NCBI RefSeq assembly: GCF_016093275.1
Contig: NZ_JAEDAK010000001.1
Location: forward strand, 496,001-560,000
Reading direction: 5' to 3'
DNA: 64,000 bases
Source of the DNA: Inhella proteolytica
Lineage (GTDB): Bacteria; Pseudomonadota; Gammaproteobacteria; Burkholderiales; Burkholderiaceae_C
Below, piece after piece: positions 1 to 8,619 of this stretch (the first letter of the stretch is position 1; each line of letters opens with the position of its first letter). The position numbers and the translations under genes are program-made. The notes beneath the pieces were generated by a model that saw nothing but the letters and a program-made list of their open reading frames with translations, did not search any database and was not told the origin of the DNA.

Positions 1-106
1 GGCACTGCACCAGGCCGCGGCCCCGCTGGGCCTCGAAGTCCTCACGCGAGCCGAACCAGCCCTCGAAGTCATGGCCATGAAGGCAGGCCAGCTCAGCCAC
101 CCACAT
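1..106 (-). CDS. DUF1178 family protein, N-terminal part
   Basis: This is the first 35 codons of a gene that runs off the left edge of the window. The visible start reads MWVAELACLHGHDFEGWFGS, which fits the DUF1178 (COG5319) opening: a short beta strand, then a Cys-x2-Gly-His segment and the FEGWF motif. Family members normally carry further Cys pairs, probably for zinc, but only C8 and the last visible Cys can be seen here. The ATG lies inside the end of the upstream NUDIX gene (14-base overlap), so the two are probably translationally coupled. The family has no established biochemical role that I know of. The family call rests on a short stretch. Confidence 0.72.
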   Translation of the reverse strand, partial: MWVAELACLHGHDFEGWFGSREDFEAQRGRGLVQC

Positions 107-674
107 CGCCACTCCAGTGCAGGGGCCAGGCGCCGGCCTGCCAGCGTTGCAGCCATTGCATGCCGATCAGGGTCTTGGCATCGGTGACTTCGCCCCGCGC
201 GCACGCCAGGTCCAGTTCGGCGGGGCTGAGCTCGCAGAGCTCCAAGAACTCGCCCTCGTCGAGGTCTCGTTCGCCAGCCTGCAGCCCCCGCGCGAAAAAG
301 ATCTCGATGCCTTCGGTGGAGTAGGCGATGGCGTTGTGCAGCACGCCGGCATAGGCCCACTCGCGAGCGCGGTAGCCGGTCTCTTCGCGCAGCTCGCGGC
401 GGGCACACAGCAGCGGGTCTTCGCCGGGATCGAGCTTGCCGGCCGGAAATTCCAGCATGACGCGGCGCAAGGGGTAGCGGAACTGCCGCTCCAGCAGCAG
501 GCGGCCGTTGTCGAGCAGCGGCACGATCATCACCGCACCCGGGTGCACGATGTACTCGCGCGCCGCTTGCTGCCCATCGGGCAGACGGACGAGGTCGCGC
601 CGCACCTGAAGAAAGCCGCCCGCATAGACGGTTTCGCTGCGCAGCTCGTGCTCGGTCAGCTCAGGCGTTGGCAT
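93..674 (-). CDS. NUDIX hydrolase, ADP-ribose pyrophosphatase type
   Basis: Predicted to hydrolyse a nucleoside diphosphate derivative, most likely ADP-ribose, in the cytoplasm. The Nudix box is complete at about residues 79-101 (G-x5-E-x7-REL-x-EE-x-G with Tyr at the end). The 193-residue length and the VHPGAV strand before the box fit NudF-like enzymes. I start at the ATG at 674 because it overlaps the DUF2818 stop by 14 bases; an in-frame start at 719 would lie deep inside DUF2818. It sits at the tail of the nuo operon, where a nucleotide-sugar pyrophosphatase could clean up NAD breakdown products, but that link is inference. Confidence 0.88.
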   Translation of the reverse strand: MPTPELTEHELRSETVYAGGFLQVRRDLVRLPDGQQAAREYIVHPGAVMIVPLLDNGRLLLERQFRYPLRRVMLEFPAGKLDPGEDPLLCARRELREETGYRAREWAYAGVLHNAIAYSTEGIEIFFARGLQAGERDLDEGEFLELCELSPAELDLACARGEVTDAKTLIGMQWLQRWQAGAWPLHWSGDVGG

Positions 675-972
675 CGCGCTGGCGGCGCAAGTAACGCCAG
701 ACAAAGCCTGGGAACGCAAAGGTCAGCAGCAGGCACAGCAGCACGGCGTAGAAGGTCCAGCCCTGCGGATGGCGCTGGCCCTGGTAGGCCTCCAGTGCTA
801 ACGCAGCCACCAGCCACACCGCACCCAGCAACAGCAGCTCCAGCAGGCGCAGCCCAAAGCCGCGTGTGGGGCGCAGCGGCCCGAGCAGCAGCACGCGCGG
901 GCTCAGGAACGGGGCGTTGGCGGCCAGCAGCAAGAGCAGCAGCAGGCCGCTGCCCCACACCCCTTGGCCCAT
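661..972 (-). CDS. DUF2818 family membrane protein
   Basis: A 103-residue protein with three hydrophobic stretches (about residues 8-30, 40-60 and 72-90) and a basic C-terminus ending WRYLRRQRDANA, so it is very likely an inner-membrane protein with a cytoplasmic tail. It matches the DUF2818 family, which I know as a small protein encoded directly after nuoN in Betaproteobacteria. It starts 4 bases after the nuoN stop, so it should be transcribed with complex I. A role as an accessory subunit or assembly factor of complex I is a reasonable guess from position alone. Confidence 0.8.
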   Translation of the reverse strand: MGQGVWGSGLLLLLLLAANAPFLSPRVLLLGPLRPTRGFGLRLLELLLLGAVWLVAALALEAYQGQRHPQGWTFYAVLLCLLLTFAFPGFVWRYLRRQRDANA

Positions 973-976
973 GGCC

Positions 977-2455
977 TCAGGCGAGCGAGCCGACGATGGC
1001 CTGCTTGCAGGCCTCCATCAGGCCCGCCGGCAGGATGCCCAGCGCCAGCACGGCCGCACCGTTGAAGCTCAGCAGTGCGCGCACATCCCAGGGTGCCTGG
1101 ATGGCCTGGCGCTCGGCCGGGGCATCAAACCACATCAGCTTGATGACGCGCAGGTAGTAGTAGGCGCCCACCAGCGAGAGCAGCACCGCCAGAACGGCCA
1201 GCTGGAAGTACAGCGGCTCCTGCGTAGCGATCATGGCCTGCAGCACCGAGAGCTTGGCGTAGAAGCCCACCGTCGGCGGGATGCCGGCCAGCGACAGGAT
1301 CAGCAGCGTCATCACCAGCGCATACCAGGGGCTGCGCTGGGACAGGCCCGCGAAGTCCTGCAGCTGTTCAGCCTCGTGGCCCTGGCGGGCCAGCAGCATC
1401 ACCATGCCGAAGCTGCCCAGGGTGGTGAACACATAGGTCACCGCGTAGAACAGCGAGGAGCTGTAGGCGCTGGCGGCCGGCAGGGCGTCGCCCTTGACCA
1501 CACCGCTGGCCAGACCCAGCAGCATGAAGCCCATCTGAGCGATGGTGGAGTAGGCCAGCATGCGCTTGATGTTGGTCTGCGCAATCGCCACGACGTTGCC
1601 GACGATCATCGACATCACCGACAGCACCAGCAGCATCTGTTGCCAATCCACCGCCAGCGTGAACAGTCCCTCGACCAGCAGGCGCAGGGTGATGGCGAAG
1701 GCGGCCAGTTTGGGCGCAGTACCGATCAACAGGGTCACCGCCGTCGGCGCGCCCTGGTAAACGTCGGGCACCCACATATGGAAGGGCGCGGCGCCGAGCT
1801 TGAAGGCCAGGCCGGCGACGATGAACACCAGGCCGAACACCAGCACGCCCTGGTTCACCTGGCCGCTGGAAAGCGCCAGATAGACCTGCGGAATCGAGAG
1901 CGAACCTGTGGCGCCGTACATCATGGACAGGCCGTACAGCAGGAAGCCCGAGGCCAGCGCGCCCAGCACGAAGTACTTCATCGCAGCTTCGGTGCTGACG
2001 GCATGGTCACGCCGCAGCGCCACCAGCGCGTAAAGCGACAGGCTCATCAGCTCCAGGCCGAGGTAGATCACCAGGAAGTGACGCGCCGAGACCATGATGC
2101 ACACGCCGAGCAGCATGAAGAGGCTGAGCGTGAACAGCTCCCCACGCAGCATCTCGCGAGCCTGGGCATAGGGGCGTGACAGCAGCAGCACGCCGGCGGT
2201 GACCAGCGCCGACAGACCGGCGAGCAGGTGGCTGAGCGGGTCGGTTCCCACCAGGCCCTGCATGGCCACGACGCTGTAGCCCTTGTGGAACTTCCACAGG
2301 TGCAGGCCGGCCACCATCAGCAGGGTCAGCTGGCTGAGCCAGTAGGTCGGGCGTCGGCCCGGATCCTTGACCCACAGGTCGACCATCGAAACCACCAAGG
2401 CCATGCCGAGCAGCAGCAGCTCGGGCGTCAGGGCGGACCAGTTCATGTACGTCAT
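977..2455 (-). CDS. nuoN: NADH-quinone oxidoreductase subunit N
   Basis: Antiporter-like membrane subunit of complex I (492 residues, about 14 membrane helices) that takes part in proton pumping driven by NADH oxidation. The conserved Glu in the helix reading LGLELMSLSLYAL and the Lys in the segments KLGAAPFHMWVPD and APKLAAF are the charged residues expected in the proton channel. It is the last canonical nuo gene, 18 bases after nuoM. An AAGGA-type ribosome site precedes the ATG at 2455; a second ATG 9 bases in is possible. Nothing looks broken. Confidence 0.98.
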   Translation of the reverse strand: MTYMNWSALTPELLLLGMALVVSMVDLWVKDPGRRPTYWLSQLTLLMVAGLHLWKFHKGYSVVAMQGLVGTDPLSHLLAGLSALVTAGVLLLSRPYAQAREMLRGELFTLSLFMLLGVCIMVSARHFLVIYLGLELMSLSLYALVALRRDHAVSTEAAMKYFVLGALASGFLLYGLSMMYGATGSLSIPQVYLALSSGQVNQGVLVFGLVFIVAGLAFKLGAAPFHMWVPDVYQGAPTAVTLLIGTAPKLAAFAITLRLLVEGLFTLAVDWQQMLLVLSVMSMIVGNVVAIAQTNIKRMLAYSTIAQMGFMLLGLASGVVKGDALPAASAYSSSLFYAVTYVFTTLGSFGMVMLLARQGHEAEQLQDFAGLSQRSPWYALVMTLLILSLAGIPPTVGFYAKLSVLQAMIATQEPLYFQLAVLAVLLSLVGAYYYLRVIKLMWFDAPAERQAIQAPWDVRALLSFNGAAVLALGILPAGLMEACKQAIVGSLA

Positions 2456-2473
2456 CTTCTTGTCCTTGGCCGC

Positions 2474-3964
2474 TTACTGCAGTTTGGAGACCGCCACATG
2501 CCGCAGCAGCTGGTCCACCGAGGCGTTCATCACATCGGTGAACGGCTTGGGGTAGACGCCCATGGCGATGACGGCGATGGCCAGCGTGCCCAGCATCCAG
2601 AACTCGCGCGAGTTCAAGTCGGTCAGTTGCTTCACGTTGTCGTTGGCCACCGCGCCGAAGTACACGCGCTTGACCATCCAAAGCGAATAGGCGGCGCCGA
2701 AGATCAGGGCCGTGGCCGCCAGAGCACCGATCCAGAAGTTCATCTGCACCGCGCCCAGGATCACCATCCACTCGCCAATGAAGCCTGCGGTGCCCGGCAA
2801 GCCGCAGTTGGCCATGGCGAACAGCACGGCAAAGGCAGCGAACTTCGGCATGGTGTTGACGACACCGCCATAGTCGGCGATCTCACGCGAATGCACGCGG
2901 TCGTACAGCACCCCGATGCACAGGAACATGGCGCCCGAGACGAAGCCGTGCGCAATCATCTGCACCAGGCCGCCGGCCACACCCAGCGGGTTGAAGATGA
3001 AGAAGCCCAGGGTCACGAAGCCCATATGGGCCACTGATGAATAGGCCACCAGCTTCTTCATGTCCTTTTGCACCATCGCCACCAGGCCGACGTAGATCAC
3101 GGCGATCAGCGACAGGGCAATGACGAAGGGTGCGTAGGCATGCGCGGCATCCGGCGTGATCGGCATCGAGAAGCGCAGGAAGCCGTACGCCCCCAGCTTC
3201 AGCATGATGGCGGCCAGCACCACGGAGCCACCGGTCGGCGCCTCGACGTGGGCATCCGGCAACCAGGTGTGCACCGGCCACATCGGCACCTTCACCGCAA
3301 AGGCGGCGAAGAAGGCGAAGAACAGCAGGGTCTGCGCGTTCATCGGCAGCGGCAGCTGGTGCCAAGCCAGGATGTCGAAGCTGCCCACGCCGGTGACCTT
3401 GGCGCTTTGGAAGTACAGGTACAGCAGGGCCAGCAGCATCAGCAGTGAGCCGGCCAGGGTGTAGAGGAAGAACTTAAAGGCCGCGTACACGCGCCGCGGC
3501 CCGCCCCACACGCCGATGATCAGGTACATCGGGATCAGCGTGGCTTCGAAGAACACGTAGAACAGCAGGCCGTCCACAGCCGCGAACACGCCCACCATCA
3601 GGCCGGAGAGGATCAGGAAGGCGCCCATGTACTGGTTGACGCGCTCCTCGATGACTTCCCAGCCCGCCACCACCACGATGATGGTGATGAAGGCGGTGAG
3701 CAGCACGAACCAGACCGAGATGCCGTCCACGCCCAGGGCGTAGCGCACATTGAAGCGCTCGATCCAGAGATGACTCTCGGTGAACTGCAGCGCGGCGCTG
3801 CCGACGTCAAAACCCGTGATCAGCGGCAGCGTGACCGCAAAGCTGACCAGCGCCGCCAGCAGCGCCAGCCAGCGCACCAGGCCAGCCTGCTGCGGCTTGC
3901 CCAAGGTGAGCAGCAAGGCGCCGCACACCACGGGCAGCCAGATCGAAAGACTCAACCATTGCAT
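2474..3964 (-). CDS. nuoM: NADH-quinone oxidoreductase subunit M
   Basis: Antiporter-like proton-pumping subunit of complex I, 496 residues and about 14 transmembrane helices. The membrane Glu in VFFEATLIPMYLIIG and the Lys/His-rich helix after VPMWPVHTWLPDAHVEAP match the channel residues known for NuoM. It lies 16 bases after nuoL and 18 bases before nuoN. Length and motifs are ordinary for the family. Confidence 0.98.
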   Translation of the reverse strand: MQWLSLSIWLPVVCGALLLTLGKPQQAGLVRWLALLAALVSFAVTLPLITGFDVGSAALQFTESHLWIERFNVRYALGVDGISVWFVLLTAFITIIVVVAGWEVIEERVNQYMGAFLILSGLMVGVFAAVDGLLFYVFFEATLIPMYLIIGVWGGPRRVYAAFKFFLYTLAGSLLMLLALLYLYFQSAKVTGVGSFDILAWHQLPLPMNAQTLLFFAFFAAFAVKVPMWPVHTWLPDAHVEAPTGGSVVLAAIMLKLGAYGFLRFSMPITPDAAHAYAPFVIALSLIAVIYVGLVAMVQKDMKKLVAYSSVAHMGFVTLGFFIFNPLGVAGGLVQMIAHGFVSGAMFLCIGVLYDRVHSREIADYGGVVNTMPKFAAFAVLFAMANCGLPGTAGFIGEWMVILGAVQMNFWIGALAATALIFGAAYSLWMVKRVYFGAVANDNVKQLTDLNSREFWMLGTLAIAVIAMGVYPKPFTDVMNASVDQLLRHVAVSKLQ

Positions 3965-3980
3965 TTCTTGTTCTCCGGCT

Positions 3981-6056
3981 TCACTGGCCCGACAGCTGGG
4001 ACATCACGGCCCGCAGCTGGGGCTCGATCGTGGGCCAGAGCTTCCAGCTCATCAGGCCCACGACGCCCAGGATCATGGCGAAGGCGTACGCCGTCAGGTG
4101 GCCGCTCTGCGCCAAGCGCATGACTCGCGCCAGCAGGCCGACCAGCTTGGCCGAGCCGTTGATCAGGACACCGTCGATCAGACCGGCATCACCGCCCTTC
4201 CACAGACCCACACCCAGACCGCGCGCGGCGCGGGCAAAGATCTGCTCGTTGATCCAGTCCATGTAGTACTTGTTCTCCATCACTGTGATCAGCGGGCGCA
4301 GGGCGCGCGCGATCGCCGCCGGGATGGCCGGCTGCAGGATGTAGAACCAGTAGGCCATCGCCACGCCCGCCACCGCCAGCCAGAACGGCAGGCTGACGAA
4401 GGCGTGCAAGCCCATGGCGATGGCGCCATGCTCGACATGCGGCAGCACATGGGCCAGACCCTTGTGCAGTTCGCCATTGATGGTGATGGCGTCCTTGAAG
4501 AAGTCGCCCTGCAGCATCGGCACCAGGGTCAGGCCACCCACCACCAGGGAGGGAATGGCGAGCGCCACCAGAGGCACCCAGACCACCCAGGGGGTCTCGT
4601 GCGGCTTCTCGCCCGGCGCCAGGCCATGGTGGTGGTCAGCGTCCGCGTGGTGAGCGTCATGCCCATGGTGGGCCTGGCCGAAACGCTCCGGGCCGTGGAA
4701 GACCAGGAAGTACATGCGGAAGGAATAGAAGGCGGTGACGAACACGCCCACGGTGACCGCGATCTGCGCGAAGGTGGCGCCCGGCAGGTTGGAGCCGCCG
4801 ACTGCCAGGATGATGCTGTCCTTCGAGTAGAAGCCCGAGAGGAAGGGCGTGCCGATCAGGGCCAGCGAACCGATCAGGCTGGTGATCCAGGTGATCGGCA
4901 TGTACTTCTTCAGACCACCCATGTTGCGGATGTCCTGATCGTGGTGCATGCCGATGATGACCGAGCCAGCGGCAAGGAACAGCAGAGCCTTGAAGAAGGC
5001 ATGGGTCATCAGATGGAACACGGCCACCGAGTAAGCCGACACACCCAGCGCCACCGTCATGTAGCCGAGCTGACTCAGCGTGGAATAGGCAACCACGCGC
5101 TTGATGTCGTTTTGGATGATGCCCAGGAAGCCCATGAACAGCGCGGTGATCGAGCCGACCACCAGCACCACGTTCAGCGCGGTGTCGGAGAGCTCGAACA
5201 GCGGCGACATGCGCGCCACCATGAAGATGCCCGCCGTCACCATGGTGGCGGCGTGAATCAGCGCCGAAATCGGCGTCGGGCCTTCCATCGAATCGGGCAG
5301 CCAGACGTGCAGCGGGAACTGCGCGCTCTTGCCCATCGCACCGATGAACAGGCAGATGCAGGCCACGGTGATCAGCATCCAGTGGTCGCCCCACAGCGGC
5401 ATGCTGAACTGGATCTGCGCCAGCTCGTTCTTCTTGGCGAAGATCTCGGCGTAGTTCAGCGAACCGGCGTACGCCACCAGCAGGCCGATGCCCAGGATGA
5501 AGCCGAAGTCACCCACGCGGTTGACCAGGAAGGCCTTCATGTTGGCGAAGATCGCCGTGGGCTTGGTGTACCAGAAGCCGATCAGCAGGTACGAGACCAG
5601 ACCCACCGCTTCCCAGCCGAAGAACAGCTGCAGCAGGTTGTTGCTCATCACCAGCATCAGCATGCTGAAGGTGAATAGCGAGATGTAGCTGAAGAAGCGC
5701 TGATAGCCAGGGTCCTCGTGCATGTAGCCGATGGTGTAGATGTGCACCATCAGCGACACCGAGGTCACGACCACCATCATCATGGCCGTCAGGCCATCGA
5801 CCAGGAAGCCGATCTCCATCTTCAGGCCACCGACGACCATCCATTCGTAGATCGTGCCGCTGAAGCGCGCACCATCGACGGCCACGGCCTTCAGCGTCAT
5901 CAGCGAGATCACGGCTGCGATGGCCACGCCGAGGATGGTGACCATGTGCGCGCCGCGGCGGCCGATGCTCTTGCCGAACAAGCCAGCCAGGATGCAACCG
6001 ATCAGCGGTGCCAGCGGCACCCAGAGCAGCAGATTGGGGTTCAAACTCGGAGTCAT
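3981..6056 (-). CDS. nuoL: NADH-quinone oxidoreductase subunit L
   Basis: Distal antiporter-like subunit of complex I, 691 residues, with the long lateral helix that runs along the membrane arm near its C-terminus. The channel Glu (GWEAVGLVSYLLIGFWY, about residue 149) and the Lys in MGKSAQFPLHVWLPD (about residue 243) are present. An odd feature is a histidine-rich hydrophilic loop at about residues 454-486, with eight His between 463 and 477, between two membrane helices. It sits 4 bases after nuoK and 16 bases before nuoM. Confidence 0.98.
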   Translation of the reverse strand: MTPSLNPNLLLWVPLAPLIGCILAGLFGKSIGRRGAHMVTILGVAIAAVISLMTLKAVAVDGARFSGTIYEWMVVGGLKMEIGFLVDGLTAMMMVVVTSVSLMVHIYTIGYMHEDPGYQRFFSYISLFTFSMLMLVMSNNLLQLFFGWEAVGLVSYLLIGFWYTKPTAIFANMKAFLVNRVGDFGFILGIGLLVAYAGSLNYAEIFAKKNELAQIQFSMPLWGDHWMLITVACICLFIGAMGKSAQFPLHVWLPDSMEGPTPISALIHAATMVTAGIFMVARMSPLFELSDTALNVVLVVGSITALFMGFLGIIQNDIKRVVAYSTLSQLGYMTVALGVSAYSVAVFHLMTHAFFKALLFLAAGSVIIGMHHDQDIRNMGGLKKYMPITWITSLIGSLALIGTPFLSGFYSKDSIILAVGGSNLPGATFAQIAVTVGVFVTAFYSFRMYFLVFHGPERFGQAHHGHDAHHADADHHHGLAPGEKPHETPWVVWVPLVALAIPSLVVGGLTLVPMLQGDFFKDAITINGELHKGLAHVLPHVEHGAIAMGLHAFVSLPFWLAVAGVAMAYWFYILQPAIPAAIARALRPLITVMENKYYMDWINEQIFARAARGLGVGLWKGGDAGLIDGVLINGSAKLVGLLARVMRLAQSGHLTAYAFAMILGVVGLMSWKLWPTIEPQLRAVMSQLSGQ

Positions 6057-6060
6057 TCCG

Positions 6061-6372
6061 TCAACCCTTCAAGGCGTCGAGCTCATCCACGCGGATCGAG
6101 CTGCGATTGCGGAACAGCACGACCAGGATGGCCAGGCCGATGGCCGATTCGGCCGCCGCGACGGTGAGGATGAAGAACACGAACACCTGCCCTGCCATGT
6201 CGCCCAAGTAATGCGAGAAGGCAACGAAGTTCAGGTTGACCGCCAGCAGCATCAGCTCGATGGCCATCAGCAGCACGATCAGGTTCTTGCGGTTCATGAA
6301 GATGCCGATCACCGACAGGGCGAACAGGAATCCGCCCAGCGTCAGGAAATGGCCGAGAGTCAGCGCACCCAT
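6061..6372 (-). CDS. nuoK: NADH-quinone oxidoreductase subunit K
   Basis: Small three-helix membrane subunit of complex I (103 residues) forming part of the proton path next to NuoJ and NuoN. The two buried Glu residues typical of NuoK are visible in [15 protein letters not shown] and in [11 protein letters not shown]. Its ATG shares one base with the nuoJ stop (TGATG), which points to coupled translation. Confidence 0.97.
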   Translation of the reverse strand: MGALTLGHFLTLGGFLFALSVIGIFMNRKNLIVLLMAIELMLLAVNLNFVAFSHYLGDMAGQVFVFFILTVAAAESAIGLAILVVLFRNRSSIRVDELDALKG

Positions 6373-7001
6373 CAGGCGCCTCCTTGGGGTTCTTGGGCCG
6401 GCGCGGGCTTGACGGCCTCCATCTTGACCAGGCGCACCCGGTCCTTCGCCTTGACGCGCACCTGCTGGCCCGGGTCCTGCCAGCGCGAGTCCTTGCGCTC
6501 ACGCAGGGTCAGCGCGATGGCGGCGATGATGCCCACAAGCAGCAGCACGGCCGCGATCTGCAGCGGGTACAGGTAGTCGGTGTAGATGGCAATGCCGAGC
6601 ATCTTCGAGTTGCCCAGGCGGATGGCCTCGGCACTGAGCGGAGCCGCCTCCTGCACTTGGAAGCCGCCGAGCAGCACGGCGGCCATCTCCAGCGCCACGA
6701 GCACGCCAATGAAGGCCGCCAGCGGCAGATGCTTCCAGAAGCCCGTGCGCACCTTGTCGGTGTGCACGTCGAGCATCATGACGACGAACAGGAACAGCAC
6801 CATCACGGCGCCGACGTAGACGAGCACCAGCGTGATGGCCAGGAACTCGGCCTTCAGCAGCATCCAGATGCAGGAGGCGTTGAAGAAGGCCAGCACGAGG
6901 AACAGCGCGGCGTGGACGGTGGACTTCGCGGTGATGACGCGAAAGCTCGCGCCCAGCAGCACGACGGAGAACAGATAGAACAGCGCGGTGGTCGTGTTCA
7001 T
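6372..7001 (-). CDS. nuoJ: NADH-quinone oxidoreductase subunit J
   Basis: Five-helix membrane subunit of complex I, 209 residues. The helix with [18 protein letters not shown] carries the pi-bulge Tyr/Gly region that is conserved in NuoJ. The C-terminus is a charged cytoplasmic extension (about residues 165-209) rich in Lys, Arg and Pro, as is common in Betaproteobacteria. The nuoJ stop overlaps the nuoK start by one base; nuoI ends 20 bases upstream. Confidence 0.97.
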   Translation of the reverse strand: MNTTTALFYLFSVVLLGASFRVITAKSTVHAALFLVLAFFNASCIWMLLKAEFLAITLVLVYVGAVMVLFLFVVMMLDVHTDKVRTGFWKHLPLAAFIGVLVALEMAAVLLGGFQVQEAAPLSAEAIRLGNSKMLGIAIYTDYLYPLQIAAVLLLVGIIAAIALTLRERKDSRWQDPGQQVRVKAKDRVRLVKMEAVKPAPAQEPQGGA

Positions 7002-7021
7002 GGTGTGTGCGCCTGCGTACC

Positions 7022-7510
7022 TCAGCGGTACTTGGCGTCCGCCTCCTTGGTCTTGGCGATCAGGGGCTCGTAGCGGTCGCCCACGGCCAGCAGCATCTCT
7101 TTGGTGAAGTACAGGTCACCGCGCTTTTCGCCGTGGTACTCGAAGATCGGCGTCTCGACGATCGAGTCCACCGGGCAGCTCTCTTCGCAGAAGCCGCAGA
7201 AGATGCACTTGGTCAGGTCGATGTCGTAGCGCGTCGTGCGGCGCGAGCCGTCGGCGCGCACATCGCTCTCGATCGTGATGGCCATCGCCGGGCAAACGGC
7301 TTCGCAGAGCTTGCAGGCAATGCAACGCTCTTCACCGTTCTCGTAGCGACGCAGCGCATGCAGGCCCCGGAAGCGCGGGCTCAGCGGCGTCTTTTCCTCC
7401 GGGAACTGGATGGTGATATTGGGAGCCAGGAAGTGCCGTCCGGTCAGGGCCATGCCCTTGAACAGCTCGATGAGCATGAAGCTCTTGATGAAATCGATGA
7501 GTGCGCGCAC
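7022..7510 (-). CDS. nuoI: NADH-quinone oxidoreductase subunit I
   Basis: Peripheral-arm ferredoxin-like subunit (162 residues) that carries two [4Fe-4S] clusters (N6a and N6b) and passes electrons towards NuoB. Both motifs are intact: [12 protein letters not shown] and [12 protein letters not shown]. The start is a GTG at 7510, eleven bases after the nuoH stop, giving the usual N-terminus with an amphipathic helix ([19 protein letters not shown]). No in-frame ATG gives a better family fit. Confidence 0.96.
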   Translation of the reverse strand: MRALIDFIKSFMLIELFKGMALTGRHFLAPNITIQFPEEKTPLSPRFRGLHALRRYENGEERCIACKLCEAVCPAMAITIESDVRADGSRRTTRYDIDLTKCIFCGFCEESCPVDSIVETPIFEYHGEKRGDLYFTKEMLLAVGDRYEPLIAKTKEADAKYR

Positions 7511-7521
7511 TGCTCAGGCCC

Positions 7522-8619
7522 TCATTTCCAGATGTTCCAGGGGGACTGGATCCACAGCCCCACCACGACGAGCCAGACCAGGGTGATCGGGATGAAGATC
7601 TTCCAGCCCAGACGCATGATCTGGTCGTAACGGAAGCGCGGGAACGAAGCGCGCACCCAGAGGAAGAAGGTCACCACCACGAAAGTCTTGGCAAACAGCC
7701 ACAACCAGTTCCACAGGGCCATCGTCGACTGGATGAATTCCGGCGTCTGCAGGCCGAACAGGCTCCAGCTCACGGGCGCTGCCCAGCCACCCAGGAACAT
7801 GGTCACGGCTAGCACCGAAACCAGGATCATGTTGGCGTACTCGGCCAGGAAGAACATGGCGAAGCTCATGCCCGAGTACTCGATCATGTGACCGGCCACG
7901 ATCTCTGACTCACCTTCGACCACGTCGAAGGGATGGCGGTTGGTTTCGGCCAGACCGGAGATGAAGTAGACGATGAAGATCGGCAGCAGGGGGAGCCAGT
8001 TCCAGCTCAGGAAGTTCAGGCCTTTCTCGGCAAACATGCCCTTGGCCTGGCCCATGACAATGTCGGTCATGTTCAGCGAGCCGCTGACCATCAGCACCAC
8101 CACCAGGGCGAAGCCCATGGCGATCTCGTAGCTCACCATCTGCGCCGATGCGCGCATCGCACCCAGGAAGGCGTACTTCGAGTTCGAGGCCCAGCCGGCA
8201 ATGATCACGCCGTAGACCTCCATCGACATGATGGCCATCAGGAACAGCAGGCCGGCATTGACATTGGCCACCGCCGCCTCGGGCCCGAAGGGCACCACGG
8301 CCCAGGCAGCCAGCGCCGGCATGATGGTCATGATGGGGCCGAGGAAGAAGAGGCCCTTGTTCGACGCGGCAGGGAGGATGACCTCCTTGAAGATCAGCTT
8401 GACCGCATCGGCGATCGGCGTCAGCAGGCCGTAGGGGCCCACACGGTTCGGACCTGGGCGCAGCTGCGACAGCGCGATGCCCTTGCGCTCCCACAGCGTC
8501 AGATAGGCCACGAACAGCATTAGCGGCGCCACCACGGCGACGATCTTCAGCAGGCTCCAGACCACCGGCCAGAAGCCGCCGAGGTACTGAGTACCCAGTG
8601 CATAGAGTTGGTCGATCAT
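7522..8619 (-). CDS. nuoH: NADH-quinone oxidoreductase subunit H
   Basis: Membrane subunit of complex I that forms the quinone-binding chamber with NuoB and NuoD; 365 residues and eight membrane helices. Family hallmarks include the acidic loop with [23 protein letters not shown] split here across about residues 218-240, and the [15 protein letters not shown] segment near residue 55. The ATG shares one base with the nuoG stop (TGATG). Confidence 0.98.
   Translation of the reverse strand: MIDQLYALGTQYLGGFWPVVWSLLKIVAVVAPLMLFVAYLTLWERKGIALSQLRPGPNRVGPYGLLTPIADAVKLIFKEVILPAASNKGLFFLGPIMTIMPALAAWAVVPFGPEAAVANVNAGLLFLMAIMSMEVYGVIIAGWASNSKYAFLGAMRASAQMVSYEIAMGFALVVVLMVSGSLNMTDIVMGQAKGMFAEKGLNFLSWNWLPLLPIFIVYFISGLAETNRHPFDVVEGESEIVAGHMIEYSGMSFAMFFLAEYANMILVSVLAVTMFLGGWAAPVSWSLFGLQTPEFIQSTMALWNWLWLFAKTFVVVTFFLWVRASFPRFRYDQIMRLGWKIFIPITLVWLVVVGLWIQSPWNIWK

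Noticed and set aside
866-2179. A 437-codon plus-strand frame antisense to nuoN.
   Set aside because: Low-complexity His/Gln/Arg composition and complete overlap with an unmistakable nuo gene mark it as a shadow.
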